Assembly: GCA_033064195.1 (NCBI GenBank)
Contig: JARBJD010000027.1
Span: 186,001 to 250,000, forward strand
From: Blattamonas nauphoetae
Taxonomy: Eukaryota > Preaxostyla > Oxymonadida
Direction of reading: 5' to 3'
DNA length: 64,000 bases
Shown: positions 1 to 12,200 of the stretch, one piece after another
How the letters are laid out: every line of letters starts with the position of its first letter
Position numbering within the stretch: position 1 is the first letter of the stretch
The notes under the pieces: generated by a model
Told to the model about the DNA's origin: nothing
What the model saw: the letters and a program-made list of their open reading frames with translations, nothing else
Database searches by the model: none
Position numbers and translations under genes: made by a program

Positions 1-3000
1 ACATACAGCCTACAACCATCAACTTTCCGAGTCGACAGCCTCGCACAACAATGATCGCTGTCGACATCATCGTTGTTTAGGATCGATCAGAAGCAACCAT
101 CACGCCACTAGTGCAGATCCACACCAAAGAGAGAACGTTCGAGAACACCCAGCAAGAAGAAAAACAGGAACATAGTTTTGGGGATGATCTGACGCTTCGC
201 GTCTTGTTTCTCTCCCCTCTGCGTCTCTCTTGTATCAATCAGGATGGTATCATCAATTTCCCAGGAGTATTCTGACTTCCCGGGGCGGACTAACACAGTC
301 AATCAAAATGCCTTCGGTCCTTCCGTCATCATCGACAATGTGCAGGATGATGTGATTGAACATCACTACCTCAAATCAACCAAAGAGTTCTCCAAAAAAA
401 AAACGATAAAAATAATGGACATCCTCAATCAGCATCTCCCAATTCTCAAACGACACATCCAATCAAATTGAAGCTCCATGGGCGACTCACTATTCCAGGA
501 AGAAACACTGAAAAACATAATTGATCCATTGCTGCCGAATTCAATGTTAATGCGACGATGATTGATGAATAAAACGCCAACACCTGTCGTTGGGAAAATG
601 GAGGAAAATGACGTTACTCGGGCTGTATTCACCACAGATCTATAATGCAACAACTCTTAACTTGCTTCAGCTCATCGGTGTATCGTCGCAGCAGCACGAT
701 TTTTTCGTCATCGCGAAGGGAGATTCAGCAACTCGGATCGCCATCTCAGGCGCATTTGGCCGATATGATAGTCATGGTTATGACCTTAGTGATGTCAGTG
801 ACAATGTCATACTATAACAAGACGTTGGCGGGAAAGGATCTTTCACAGATTCAAGAACCTCTTCGGATTCGGATGAGAGTTTCTCTACGCATGGAACACA
901 AGCCTCTTTAGCGATCATGGAATGATCAAAAATTCATCAGTTTACAAGGGAGAAGCCCCCCTATCTAGATATCGACCTTGGATCGCGTTTTGAGTTTTCG
1001 CATTGGATTCTTCGATATAGTCAGACCATGACGTGTTTGTGCGGTGTGAAGTGATGCGATACCATCAAGCAAGAGAGCATCATTCTCGAGGTTCCAACGA
1101 TCGGAACCTCACACCGATGGTTTCCACAACTATTGAAGTTAGGTCTGACAGGGTGTGGAAGTCGTCCGTACGCTCCTCCCTTTCAACACTATCAACCTCG
1201 ATGAGAGGGTACGTCAACACCTTCATCCAGAGATCCGGTGGGATGTACATTCTCTCCTGCAAGTTACCAGTACACACAATACGAAACTGAACTTGAGCTG
1301 GCTCATCTGAAGCAGTTCTACAAGACTAGAACCCTTCGCAATTCCAAAGATGATTGTTTCGTGTCGAGCACGACAGATGCAATGGCGAACGCACACAACT
1401 GCTACGGCTTCTACGAGCACAAGTGGAGTCTGTAGCCTGATCGTGCAAGTGAACACGACGACGAGCACAAGAACTTCTCCAACATGGATAGTACCCGTTC
1501 TTCGATTCGCGCCTTACTCCAACGAGTGTTGCCGACTCTCTCATGCTTGAAGTCGGAGTTCTTCAGCACCTTCTCATGGTACATTCCCATGTTTCCCTAT
1601 CAGCAGCACCTTCATCACCACTGTCGATGTTTGAATGTTGGAGACAGCGCGTAGAGGATCATGAATGACTCCACTGCATTCTCGCCACCAATTCCGTGCC
1701 GTTATCCTCATTCATCATCGTAGACGACAGAACCAGACATGAGCTTGTCAAGCCTCTTCGTAGACGTCCCCACATTCTCCCTTCCCTTTCATCAACTTCG
1801 TATCAGCCTCTCTCGAGTTGGCAATGTTTCCGTCGCTTTTATCTGGATTAGAAGATTCAACTCAACCCATCTGTGACCCCGTTGAACGTCATCGACAGCT
1901 CACCTCAAGAAAACCGTTCTTTGAATCGTCGGTGCGGCTCTGTGCTCGCCTTACGCCCGAAATGATCGTGGTGAAACTGTCACTGGGAAATCAGGGAGGT
2001 TAATTCTCCCTAATGAACCTCAGAACGATACAGTTTGAAAGTGACAAAGACTGCGCAGTTTATCGGGAAGTCTGCCAATCTGAACTTAGAACATCGGACT
2101 CAAACACCTTTGCGCAGCACTGAACATATTCATCAATCGATCACGTGAATAGACTCGACGGACAAGAACACCATCACTCTTGTCTCCTCACCAGGGTGGC
2201 GGTGGATGGATGAAGCTTCGTCTTCTAATAGTGCCTCTCTTCGCATTATTCTATCATCGCGACAATCTTGTTGCATCTAAACATCGCCAAACACTGCGTC
2301 AAAACGGTCGCGATGGGAACTCCGAGCGGAGAGATTGGTACTTTCATTACCATCATCACTTCGAAGTTGAGCGAGACTTGCCATTTTTACACTGTGGGCG
2401 AGATGTCTTTTCACCCAGTTCGCTACCCACACGTGTCAATTGGGAACACCACACCGACTGCTGTCATCAGTTCCAACCCTACTTCAAGGCGCGAGTTCAA
2501 CAGTGTGCACGACATTCATCCTCTCCAGACAGTTCGTGTGACGCAGTTCATGGTCCTTTGAGTGTCACCTGAAATTCACTCAGTCCATCTGAACAATCTG
2601 AGCCTCGACCGTCAAGACCGCTCACAGCACACTTACAACAGAACAGCAGATCTGTACGAGGATGAGGACGACGAGGGCCCCATCTGTGGGTCTTCATTTT
2701 CTTGTATGAGTGTGATAAACTGTCCGGGAAGACTGCAACGAAATCTTTTTCGATAAGCTCGCCATCAAGCTGTTAGTGGATTTTCAAAAGCAACATTCGA
2801 GAAAGCAGAATCTTCGCCGTGCAATTCCTTCCTTAGACATTCAATCAGAGTTTGCGGCTCTGGATTGTAAGCTGTTCTCTGCGAGAGAGTCACACTCGAT
2901 GGTGGAATGCATGACATCCCACTGAGTAATCATCTCTACGTCATTATCTCCGATGACACAGCCACCACCGAGCACATTCAGTCGTCAAACATTGTTCGCT

Positions 3001-3900
3001 CTCTCGTCGGTGAATTGTTGTGTGTCAAGGAATACTGTGGAGGTCTCAGTCCCACAAGAGGACTCCTCTGTTAAGCCAGTTCATCCGGTCCAACGCGTCA
3101 GGTATATTTCCACAGCGCTCACAAGCATGATGGAGGGTGAGCTGGGAATGAAGTCATCTTCTCAGTGGCTTCATCGTCATGGACTCTTGCAACGATTCTA
3201 TCAATGGCTACGTCATCAACAAATGAAACGCGCCCAACGATTAGAGCAGACATCCTTCCAATGGGGGAGAGGGAAAGTTCAGAAATATGACCATTCATCG
3301 TTAGAAGTTGTCAACCAAGATAATTCGAGAAGGAAGTCCACAAGTGCAACACTAGACAGGCTGAGAGTGTGGTCCTCCGGAATTCCGCTCTCCGATATGT
3401 CCGAACGAACTTTGACAATCACCCTGGGTTAATCAAATCTGAAAATGAACTCTTCTTCCTCATTGCGATCGACTTGAAACTGCATCGGGTCGTCAATCAA
3501 GAAAGGACTCCCACCAAAACTAGAGGATCGGAGGAACACAACCTGGAGCTGATCACAAGAAATCTTGGCTGCAACCACTCCAAGAAAGGAGTCTCAAGAC
3601 AGACGAGACTCTCGTGTCTCCTGTTGGATGAGTGTGCTGTGTCTCTCGGCTTGGCGGGTTCGGAAGCCCACAATGGAATCCAGAGTTCGAGCCAGAATCA
3701 AATCAGAACTGGCTGATGGAACAATCATTCAGAGGGACACCATTCATGATAGAACTTACATCAGAGTAGAAAGTCGACAAACATTTTCAGAAACAGACAA
3801 CTCCAAATCTTTGTTACAGCCACTAAAAGTGGTTTCACGGTCCATTCTGAAGAGATATGTTGTTTTCCTATACTCATCCCTCCTGTTCTTCGTTCTCAGC
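1..3900. other. No resolvable gene; short open frames only
   Basis: The longest open frames are about 159 codons (2953-3432, +), 130 codons (2180-2572, +) and 123 codons (3565-3936, +). None reads like the protein families in the rest of the window, and none has a signal peptide or recognisable motif. Base composition resembles the neighbouring genes, so this may be an old decayed gene, but I could not align it by eye to either the beta-helix or the ARM-like family. No paired inverted repeats with target duplications were seen here. Confidence 0.5.
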
Positions 3901-3916
3901 TTCGTTCTTTTCAACT

Positions 3917-4236
3917 CTCAATGGAGTGGGAGCTGAAGGTTTGTGAGGAGCGACTGGTAAGGGAGCTCCTCTTACACAAACCAAAGCTCCCACGGAGTTC
4001 AAAAGCTGTCCCAAAGATTTACCAGGCCGAAGGGCCTTTGCTCCCTCTCCCACCGCTTCGGCGGTAGTTTCTCGGATCATTGGTTCGCCCTGATTCGAGA
4101 AAAAGAAGTGTAAAAACTCATAATGAATCTAATTTGGAGAATAATTTAAATTGAATCCCTTTTTTGCCCATCAGGACCTATGGGCCACTTCACTGACCTT
4201 TATCTCAATGGAGTGGGAGCTTTGGTTTGTGTAAGA
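3917..4236. repeat. Short direct and inverted repeat cluster upstream of B1
   Basis: An 18-bp direct repeat (ctcaatggagtgggagct) lies at 3917-3934 and 4204-4221. A perfect 24-bp inverted repeat pairs 3970-3993 with 4213-4236. The right copy ends where the beta-helix reading frame of B1 first becomes recognisable, at about 4240. The cluster may be a small mobile element, or the scar of one, that replaced the B1 promoter and signal peptide. No clear target-site duplication was found. Confidence 0.5.
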
Positions 4237-7200
4237 TGTTCATGGCATTAACTCAGAATTTTCCAACTCTAATCCCGGTGAAACTTTGTCTATTTCGTTG
4301 CCCAAAGGATCTTACGTCGGATGCAACGTTGATATTGCACACAGATGGATAGAACTGACAGGAGAGCCATCGTCTGAAAATGTCTATCCGAAAACTGTCC
4401 TGGTTGCTTCGCCCAAGTCACAAGTGAACTCGAAAACAAGCGATGAATCGAGGCAGGACTTTGGAAGTTGGGTGTTCTGCCTGAACAACTCAACTCTGTC
4501 GTTGAAATGGATGGACATCACACTCGTCGATAATTCAGCCGAAGGAAGACAGCAGAAGAACTATACAGGCACTCCAAGACTGGCAATCGTATCAAACAGC
4601 ATGCTTCTGATCTCTGAAAACATAATCAAACTCTCACCATGGACAAGTGCAATTCTGATTTCATCGACAACAATCGAGGAATCCTCCACTTCGTCGTCAG
4701 TTGTGGTAAAGAAATGCAAGCTGTTGAATGATGTTGGGGAGATGCGTGGCGTTGTTGAAACACCAGCATTTCCATCGTTTGGAGGATCAGCTTCAGTGTC
4801 GATTATTGGATGTTCGTTTGACTCGACTACGATTCTGGGAACGGACGGGATTGTCCTTTCGCTGACACGAGCAGTTCGAAAGAATGTAGAAGATATCGGA
4901 AGGATCTCGTCATCGCTGATTGGTTGCTCGTTTGTGAACATGAGTTCGATTGGCTCTTCCTGCCAGCCACACCTTCCCCATCTGTCCCAAACAATGTTGG
5001 GATGTGTTGTGTCGTTGACCAGTTCGCACTTGTCGGGATCGACGATTCGGGATGTGAACACTGTCGGGTGCGTTTTGTGCTCGAATTCTTCGTTCTCATC
5101 CCTCCTCCCCTCCCCCAACACCGACACCGACTCCACACAAGGCACAGTCACTCTACCTGGCAAATCTATTCCAGAGCCATTCGAGGATCGAACAGTATAC
5201 TCCTTCGATAAAGACAGTGGAGTCCAAACAACCTCCATCACCTTCTCCCACTGCCCATTTTCTGGATCCAAGTATCCATCTGCTCGCCCCCTCACATTCA
5301 ACAACTATCCAGGCACCATCTTCGTCCTCTCCTGCTCCTTCGATGGCATGGCCTCCTGTTCCGAAGAGGCAGGAGCGATCTTTCTCCTCGCTCCTGGTCT
5401 GATCAACCCATTCTGTTTCACAGCCAACTCGTCGAACTTCACGTCCTGCTCAGCTTGCAGGTTTGCCGGTGCAATATACGTTTCTGTTGTGGATGGTGTT
5501 CTCATCAATTCGTGTCGATTCGAGCACTGCACGACAACTGGCGAATTGTCGACGGGAGGCGCACTCGTCTTCGACTACTTCATTGGGAACGGGCCCGTCC
5601 TGGCGAAGAGGTTTCAATTGTCTGATTGTGTGCTTGCAGACTGCAGGGCATCCACGAGTGGAGGTGGTGTGCATGTTAATGGAGAACTTGAACTGTCAGT
5701 TGTTGACACAAAGTTTGAACGATGCGAAGTCAGCACCGAATCTGAATTGGCCCTCGGCGGAGGAATCAGTGTGGGTTGGGGAGCAGCGTTGATCGTGATG
5801 GGAAGCCACTTCATCGACTGCATGTCCAGACATGCGGGAGGTGCGATTGGAGATGACTCTCAGGGAACCCTCACCATCTCCGACTCTCTCGTGAAGGACT
5901 GCGTGTCAAAAGGAACTGGCGCCATCTGCATCATCCCCTCTGACGATTCAGGAGTGTTTTCGTTCTCGCGAGTTTTCTTCGATGGGAATAAGGTCGGTGA
6001 AGACACCGCATTTTTCAGGATGTTCATGTCTTACGCAGGGAATTCGTCAAAATTCCCTGATGTTGCTATCATGTGCACCAGCATCAATGTGTTGCCAACA
6101 ATCACTTTTCAGGATTGTTTCACCACAATCATTCCTGACTCTTCTGGAATGATCAAGAGAGGTTCTTACAATCAATCAGCATATGCATACGATCCTGTCA
6201 GGCATTTCGATGTCGAGTTCGCAAAGATTGGCCCACTTCTGACAGCTGCGCCAACAGCGAGATTGAATGAAAAGACAGGAAAGATTGAGTTGGAGATGAA
6301 GGGGAAGACATCACCGATCTCGCAGGAATATGAAGTGACAGTGAAAGAGAACGGAAATGAAACAGAATTTAAATTGAGGATGCTGTTCTTGGGAGGAACT
6401 GGAACCCTGGTGTCTGGGTCCGAAGTGAATCTGAAATTCAACACTGATTACACGATCTCCAAGATGGCAGGAGTTGTCCCTGCGTCTTCCTCTTCAACTC
6501 AGTCCAATGCCTTCGAAGTGCCTGCCGCAGCGTGGGCATTCAACATCACCTTGACTCCCACCTTCCTCACTTTCACCACTCCCAAATCACCACCATCGAT
6601 CGTCTCGGTGACTTGCGTCCTCCTCTCAGACGATCCAAAGTTCGCACGTGTGATCGTCGTGTTGAACGAGAAATTGAAAGGATCGTTGGACATTGTTGTT
6701 TTGGAAGAGGGGAAGGAGGTGACACTCTCATTCAGCATAGACAGCTGCTCGAAATCAGGAGCGACGAAGGAGTTCAAAGTGATTGGAAAAGGGAAGGTTC
6801 TGACACACGACACGACATACACAATCCAATCAATCGTACCAACTCCTGGAACTGACGCTCTATTTGTTTGGATGAACGACACAATCACATTCCGCATCCC
6901 AAAATCGTCGTATGATCCGAAGAAGTCGATGTCTCCAGAAGCAAAGGCACTTCTGAGCTGGCTGGTTCCGCTGGTTGCGTGTCTGCTGATTGCACTTCTC
7001 GTCACAATCGTCGTCATCGTTCTACTCCGAAGACGACAACAGAAGAATGCTTTACCTGCACAGAAAGAGATGGATGCCCAAGAGCCGTTGGATGTTGAGA
7101 AAGTGGATGAAAATGACATTATTTATTCGAATGGAGTGATTCGGACAGACGAAAACGATCAATCAGCATTTCACTCATTCGACAACCATCCAACGAGACT

Positions 7201-7558
7201 CAACCCATCTTCGGATGGGATGAACTCGCTGTCGAAGAAGGAGGGGGAGCTTGTGGAAGTGATGGCGTGCAGTGGAGATTTTGGGATTTCGACAGCTCCA
7301 ATGACGAACACACTGTATTCGGTGTTGCACAAAGAACACCGCGAGATTGGGAAGCGAGGCGTTTGGATTCAGATTGTGAATGGATTGAAGCAAGTTGTAG
7401 CGACTCGAGGATGGAGTGATGTTCTGACTCGCCTGTCGTCTCACTGGATCCTGATTGACACAGCAGGAAATGTTCAACTGAAACTGCAAATGACTGAGAG
7501 CAGTGAGAAGGATTGTGGCGTGGCGTGGTTGTGTCGGAGTGAAGAGTGTCCAGAGTGA
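4235..7558 (+). CDS. Beta-helix membrane protein B1, lacking both ends
   Basis: The frame is open from just after a TAA at 4232-4234. The first recognisable residues (EFSNSNPGE, then SLPKGSYVG) match the point about 40 residues into paralogues B4-B7, so the signal peptide is missing and no in-frame ATG precedes the homology. The body is a parallel beta-helix rich in Ser, Cys and GG(A/G) turns (GGALVF, GGGISV, GGAIG). It is followed by an Ig-like segment, a transmembrane helix (LVPLVACLLIALLVTIVVIVLL) at about 6961-7026 and a basic stop-transfer (RRRQQK). The roughly 150-residue cytoplasmic tail is longer than in B4-B6. From about 7489 to the TGA at 7558 the frame runs over antisense C1 sequence, so the natural 3' end is lost. 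It is probably a relic of a type I surface protein. The substrate and partner are unknown. Confidence 0.7.
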   Translation, partial: DVHGINSEFSNSNPGETLSISLPKGSYVGCNVDIAHRWIELTGEPSSENVYPKTVLVASPKSQVNSKTSDESRQDFGSWVFCLNNSTLSLKWMDITLVDNSAEGRQQKNYTGTPRLAIVSNSMLLISENIIKLSPWTSAILISSTTIEESSTSSSVVVKKCKLLNDVGEMRGVVETPAFPSFGGSASVSIIGCSFDSTTILGTDGIVLSLTRAVRKNVEDIGRISSSLIGCSFVNMSSIGSSCQPHLPHLSQTMLGCVVSLTSSHLSGSTIRDVNTVGCVLCSNSSFSSLLPSPNTDTDSTQGTVTLPGKSIPEPFEDRTVYSFDKDSGVQTTSITFSHCPFSGSKYPSARPLTFNNYPGTIFVLSCSFDGMASCSEEAGAIFLLAPGLINPFCFTANSSNFTSCSACRFAGAIYVSVVDGVLINSCRFEHCTTTGELSTGGALVFDYFIGNGPVLAKRFQLSDCVLADCRASTSGGGVHVNGELELSVVDTKFERCEVSTESELALGGGISVGWGAALIVMGSHFIDCMSRHAGGAIGDDSQGTLTISDSLVKDCVSKGTGAICIIPSDDSGVFSFSRVFFDGNKVGEDTAFFRMFMSYAGNSSKFPDVAIMCTSINVLPTITFQDCFTTIIPDSSGMIKRGSYNQSAYAYDPVRHFDVEFAKIGPLLTAAPTARLNEKTGKIELEMKGKTSPISQEYEVTVKENGNETEFKLRMLFLGGTGTLVSGSEVNLKFNTDYTISKMAGVVPASSSSTQSNAFEVPAAAWAFNITLTPTFLTFTTPKSPPSIVSVTCVLLSDDPKFARVIVVLNEKLKGSLDIVVLEEGKEVTLSFSIDSCSKSGATKEFKVIGKGKVLTHDTTYTIQSIVPTPGTDALFVWMNDTITFRIPKSSYDPKKSMSPEAKALLSWLVPLVACLLIALLVTIVVIVLLRRRQQKNALPAQKEMDAQEPLDVEKVDENDIIYSNGVIRTDENDQSAFHSFDNHPTRLNPSSDGMNSLSKKEGELVEVMACSGDFGISTAPMTNTLYSVLHKEHREIGKRGVWIQIVNGLKQVVATRGWSDVLTRLSSHWILIDTAGNVQLKLQMTESSEKDCGVAWLCRSEECPE

Positions 7559-8920
7559 CTTTGTGTCCAATGGTGATGACGAGATGCTTTTGTCGTAGAA
7601 TTCGAGTCCAAATTTGCCGTCAGAGTGGAAGATCAAGTACAATAGACGGGGGCGATTCGACATGAAGAGGGCGACGGCCAGCGTTCCCAAATCGGAGAAC
7701 TGTGTCTCCCCGCTCACCCGATTCAGCAGATATTCAAATCCCTTCAACCAGGGTTCGACCGTTTTCAGATCCATACAGTCTGAGTGGAGACAGAGTTCGA
7801 CTTCATTCATCGATGAAAGACTCAACATCGAAGCAAGTTCCTTCACAATATCTTTTCGGATTTCTCCGAAAAAGCGCTTAACTTCCGGAAATATTGTATA
7901 AGAGATTCTGTTTTGTGCAATTCCAATGAATGGCATCGCGGTCGACAGAAGGATGAAGCCAGAGAGAGTATCTGTGGGACAAACAGGAGCAGAAATGAAC
8001 GATCGCAAATATACGAAAGACGGTGTGAAAATTGCGTCGAGTTTTTCAGATTGGAGGATTTCGGCGTCCGAAGGGTATTCTTCGATTTCGAGACAGCGGC
8101 TGACATCTTCTGTTGAGGAGATGCTGAAAAAATGGCCCAAAATCGAAATGAGATGGCGGTGGAATTTGATGGTTGTTGCATTCAATGGGATTTCATGTGG
8201 TTTGAGCCTTTCGAGAAGCTGAGGCAACAAACGCGTCACAGCTCCTGTAAAATAAAAGTCGTGGAGAAATGAATTTGAAATGGAAGCGTCGAGAAAGGAG
8301 AGAGCAACAGTGCGGAGGGTGTTTGATGGATGGCAAACGATTTTGAGGAGAGCTGACGAATGGTTCGTTTGGAAACACACATCTTCAGACAATATGGTTT
8401 CTAGGAGCTTGGAGTCGGAGGATATGCGATGTTGGTTGTGCAGGGTTGCATATTCCAGGAAACGGACAGCATGATTCATTTCGGTTTGCGAGAGGGGCAA
8501 GTCAGTGTCAATCTGATCGAAGAGTGAGATACAGCCGCGCCGGAGATCTTCAATGGTAATCGAATCTTGCAAGACTAATCTCCAATCTGACGTGATGGAG
8601 GTGGGAAGAGCTGTCTCATGAGCCTCCAGGTGCGGTTGTTCCGAAATTGTTTCGAAGTTGATTCGCTTCAATTTCATATCATATTGCAGAATCTGTTTTG
8701 AAATTTTGATATATTGCCGTTCATTGACAGTACTCGTGCCTAGCTCGGTTACGGAATAGATTGGATTTGAATCAAGTGGTGATTCGTTGGTGATTTCGAG
8801 AGAGCTTGGTATCGGTGAATGAACGATGTGACTGCCCGAAGTCGAAGAACCAATCCGTTCCGTTCGTTGAGAATGCTGTGTAACGTGGAGGTTTCTCCTG
8901 AATTCATGCTTGGGAGGCAT
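7175..8920 (-). CDS. ARM-like helical protein C1, 3'-truncated
   Basis: The protein starts MPPKHEFRRN, the same N-terminus as C3 and C4 (MPPKHQLG). It contains the family blocks LQDSITIEDLRRGCISLF, LLPQLLERLKPHEIPLN and SSSPLDTKSLWTLFTPTQ. The fold is predicted all-helical and resembles ARM/HEAT repeats; that is inference. Homology to C3 and C4 stops at ALSHL (about 7489), where the sequence becomes the reverse complement of B1. The remaining codons to 7175 are therefore antisense B1, not family sequence. About 477 of the roughly 970 family residues remain. The 282-bp spacer to C2 matches the spacer between C3 and C4. Confidence 0.75.
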   Translation of the reverse strand: MPPKHEFRRNLHVTQHSQRTERIGSSTSGSHIVHSPIPSSLEITNESPLDSNPIYSVTELGTSTVNERQYIKISKQILQYDMKLKRINFETISEQPHLEAHETALPTSITSDWRLVLQDSITIEDLRRGCISLFDQIDTDLPLSQTEMNHAVRFLEYATLHNQHRISSDSKLLETILSEDVCFQTNHSSALLKIVCHPSNTLRTVALSFLDASISNSFLHDFYFTGAVTRLLPQLLERLKPHEIPLNATTIKFHRHLISILGHFFSISSTEDVSRCLEIEEYPSDAEILQSEKLDAIFTPSFVYLRSFISAPVCPTDTLSGFILLSTAMPFIGIAQNRISYTIFPEVKRFFGEIRKDIVKELASMLSLSSMNEVELCLHSDCMDLKTVEPWLKGFEYLLNRVSGETQFSDLGTLAVALFMSNRPRLLYLIFHSDGKFGLEFYDKSISSSPLDTKSLWTLFTPTQPRHATILLTALSHLQFQLNISCCVNQDPVRRQASQNITPSSSRYNLLQSIHNLNPNASLPNLAVFFVQHRIQCVRHWSCRNPKISTARHHFHKLPLLLRQRVHPIRRWVESRWMVVE

Positions 8921-9202
8921 TTTTTTACGATCTGACCCCTTTTCCCTCTTAACTCAACACAACTGTGTCCTCTCTCGCGCCCGTCCCTCATAATAACTCT
9001 GATGCGTCCCACAGATTGACAAAGAATCAATCGATGAGATGATTGTTTGAGATGAATTGAAAACGAGTGACACATGTGATTGTTTTGATGAGATGACAAT
9101 AATCTATGAAATGAAATGAACATTGAACACAAAACTTGTTGAATACGGCATTCCGTGTCGATTCAGCTTGAATGCAAGTGCACTGCAGCAGAGAATCACA
9201 TC
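8921..9202. other. C-family intergenic spacer, copy 1 (282 bp)
   Basis: This spacer separates the 3' end of C2 from the start of C1. It shares blocks such as cataataac, tgatgagatga and caatgaaatgaa, in the same order, with the spacer at 37293-37574, which is also 282 bp. It probably contains the C1 promoter. Confidence 0.6.
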
Positions 9203-12200
9203 CTATCCACGCAGACCGTTGAAGTTTGCACCATAGAATTTCATCATTTGTTCTACCATGTCATGGGCGGTGTACGAGGCGACATACTTCTTCACGAAGA
9301 GGAACTCAGACGCGTCCTGCAATCCTTCCTCCACAAAGTTGGAGATTCTCCTTTGAATCGCGATGATATCTTCGATGCTGATCTCAGGGGAGTCGGAACG
9401 GTCGATGATTGTTTGGAAACACGAGACGGTTCCGCTGCAATCGTTGTCGAACAAAGCAGTCACAAAGCGAGAGAAGAACCCAGTTCTGCTGAAACTCCGA
9501 GCAATCATGCGCTTATCACACAATTTGCAGACATCGACGAATTGTTGCTTGCGTTCCTGACTTTCTCGCCAAGTGCTGTTGGGTGGGTGGATGAAGAATT
9601 GGCTAAGAAAATCGACGGAAGGAGCAATCAGTCGCTCAAACTGTGACTGACTCAGTCGAGAAGCGCAGTGGCGAATCTGCCATTGTCTTTGGACGATATC
9701 TTCAACAATGTGTTTGATGAATGCCTCTGAGAGATAATCAAGGGTGATCATTCGTTTCACAACTGCAAATTTTTCAAGATCAACATCGTCCCACTCGTTG
9801 AAAGTTTGTTCTCCCAACCATCGATTCGAGATGAGATGGTTGATTGGCGCTTGATCAAAATAGTCGATGGGGAGAGAGAGGAGGCATTCAAATGCGTGGA
9901 AGAACGGTTCTGTTGATCGGCCCGCTTGTCTGAACAAGTTGGGAAGATGGATGCGACTGAGCTGATGTTTGTGGAACGCGCAGATCCGAAGGTTGATGTC
10001 GTCATCCAAACACGAGTCACTTTCGAGCAGAGCAACAATTCTGTCGACGATGTCGATGATCTCGTCGTCGGTGAGATGACATATAAGTTGAGATGTGAGG
10101 ATGAAGGGTGGAGATGACAAAGCGAGGGCCGATGCATCTATTGCTTTCCTCGCATCCTCTCGATATGCTTTGGTCATGTTGTTTCTGAAATCATCCAGAT
10201 GCACGTCCTTGAGAAAGTTGAGAATCACATCATACCAACCATTGCCCAAAGCAAATGGATGGAGAGACAAATGGACGACATAATCCTGTGTGCGGGTAGA
10301 ACGCGCGGTATGTCTCGTCCAGTTCGCTTCGTTGTTGATCCGTGAATTCAGAACTCTTCGCGTTTTCAGAACGTCGAATCATCGCAAGACGATCACGCAA
10401 CATGATGAAGAGTTTTGTGTGGAATGGGATGCAGTCAGCAGTGAAAGGCAGTTTTGAGGGATCAACACCATTAACGAAGCTGGGGAACCAGCCACTCCAA
10501 ATGTGCTTTTCAAAAGTCATATCGTTCCGACAGTGTAAGAAGTGGCTGAATGAAGGGAGAAGGATGACGGCGTGGTGTGGTTGTGTCGGAGAGAATAGCC
10601 TCCAGAGTGACTTCGTGTCCAACGGCGACGAAGAGACGATTGTGTCTTTCATTTTGAGTCCAAATTTGTCGTCGGAATAGAAGTATAGTTCCAAAGGGGA
10701 GGGATGATGTCTCAGGAAGATCGCGAGTACCAGGGTTCCCAAATCGGAGAATTGGGTCCCCTCGCTCACTCGGCCAAGCAAATATAGAAATCCCTTCAAC
10801 CAGGGTTCGACCGTTTTCAGATCCATACAGTCTGAGTGGAGACAGAGTTCGACTTCAACAGTCGACGGAAAACCCAACATCGTAGCCAATTCTTTTTCAA
10901 TATCTTTTCGAATTTCTCCGAAAAAACGTGTAACTTCCGAAAAGACCGTACGAGGGCGATCATTTTGCACAATTTCACTGAATTGCTGCATTGTCGACAG
11001 AAGGATGATCCCGGAGAGAGTATCAGTGGGACAAACTGGAGCAGCAATGAGTGACCGCAAATATTCGAAGGATGTGTTGAAAATCGAATTGAGTTTTTCA
11101 GATCTGGCTGTTTCGGCGTCTGAACAATACGAGTAGGTTGTGAAACAGTGGCTGAGACCCACTGGCGAGGAAATGCTGAAAAATTGGCATGGGTGTAATA
11201 TGTCTGGTGGTTCTGAAATATGTCTGGTGCAACGAGTGTAGTGTGTCTGGTGGTGAATTTCCAAAGAACCATGAGAGGGATCAGACGATAGTGTTTATAT
11301 ATGAGTTGGATGAGATGACTAGAGATGATATTGAAGGTATAGAACCAAAAAATCTGCATGGAATGTCGAAATTCTTCCAATCAATGTTGTTCTGAAACAA
11401 TCACACTTTTTAGCACTTTATGGATGTTGATTTTGGATAATTATGTTTTCACGACAAACTAATCTTGAAAACGGACAAGAACCGAGATATAGTGATCTTT
11501 CATATACGACGAATTGATTGTTTTCAACGATTTCGACATTCGGTCTCCCAACTGTTGGAAGAACTATCCTCCAGTGACTGTTCTTTTTTTCTTTCGTACA
11601 TCAGAGATGGACATTCTGAGTGAAAAGTTGATGTTTTTCGAACTGTATCGTTCAGACGACCGAATTCTGGGAATATGGCACAACCAGATACAATACACTA
11701 CAACCAGATACAGTAAACCACCGCCAGATACACTACACTTCGCCAGACACACTACACCCATGCCGAAAAATTTGTCCAAAATCGATATGAGGTGACGGTG
11801 GAATTTGATTGTTGTTTCGTTCAATGGAATTTCATGTGGTTTTAGCCTTTCGAGAAGCTGAGTCAACAAACGTGTCACAGCCGTCGCAAAATGAGAATCA
11901 TCTGGAAATGATTTCAAAATGGAAGTGTCGAGGAAGGAGAGAGCAGCTGTTTGGAGCGTGTCTGACGGATAACAAATGATTTTGAGGAAAGTAGACGAAT
12001 GATTTGTGTTCAAATACACATCCTTTGACAATATGGTTTCTAATAGCTTGGAGTCGGATGATATGCGATGTTTGTTGTGAAGGGTCGCATATTCCAGGAA
12101 ACGGACAGCATGATTCATTTCGGTTTGCGACAGGGGTAAGTCAGTGTCAATCTGATCGAAGAGAGAGATACACCCTTGACGAAGAGAATCGGCCATGATC

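Noticed and set aside
4561-5304. Long minus-strand frame (247 codons) opposite B1, and similar frames opposite B3-B7
   Set aside because: These are shadows of Ser/Thr-rich beta-helix coding sequence. They recur in every paralogue at the same antisense position and have no own start context or motifs.
4286-7558. B-family proteins as pectate lyases
   Set aside because: The beta-helix pattern is present, but no catalytic Asp/Arg arrangement of polysaccharide lyases was recognisable. The fold alone does not give an enzyme function.
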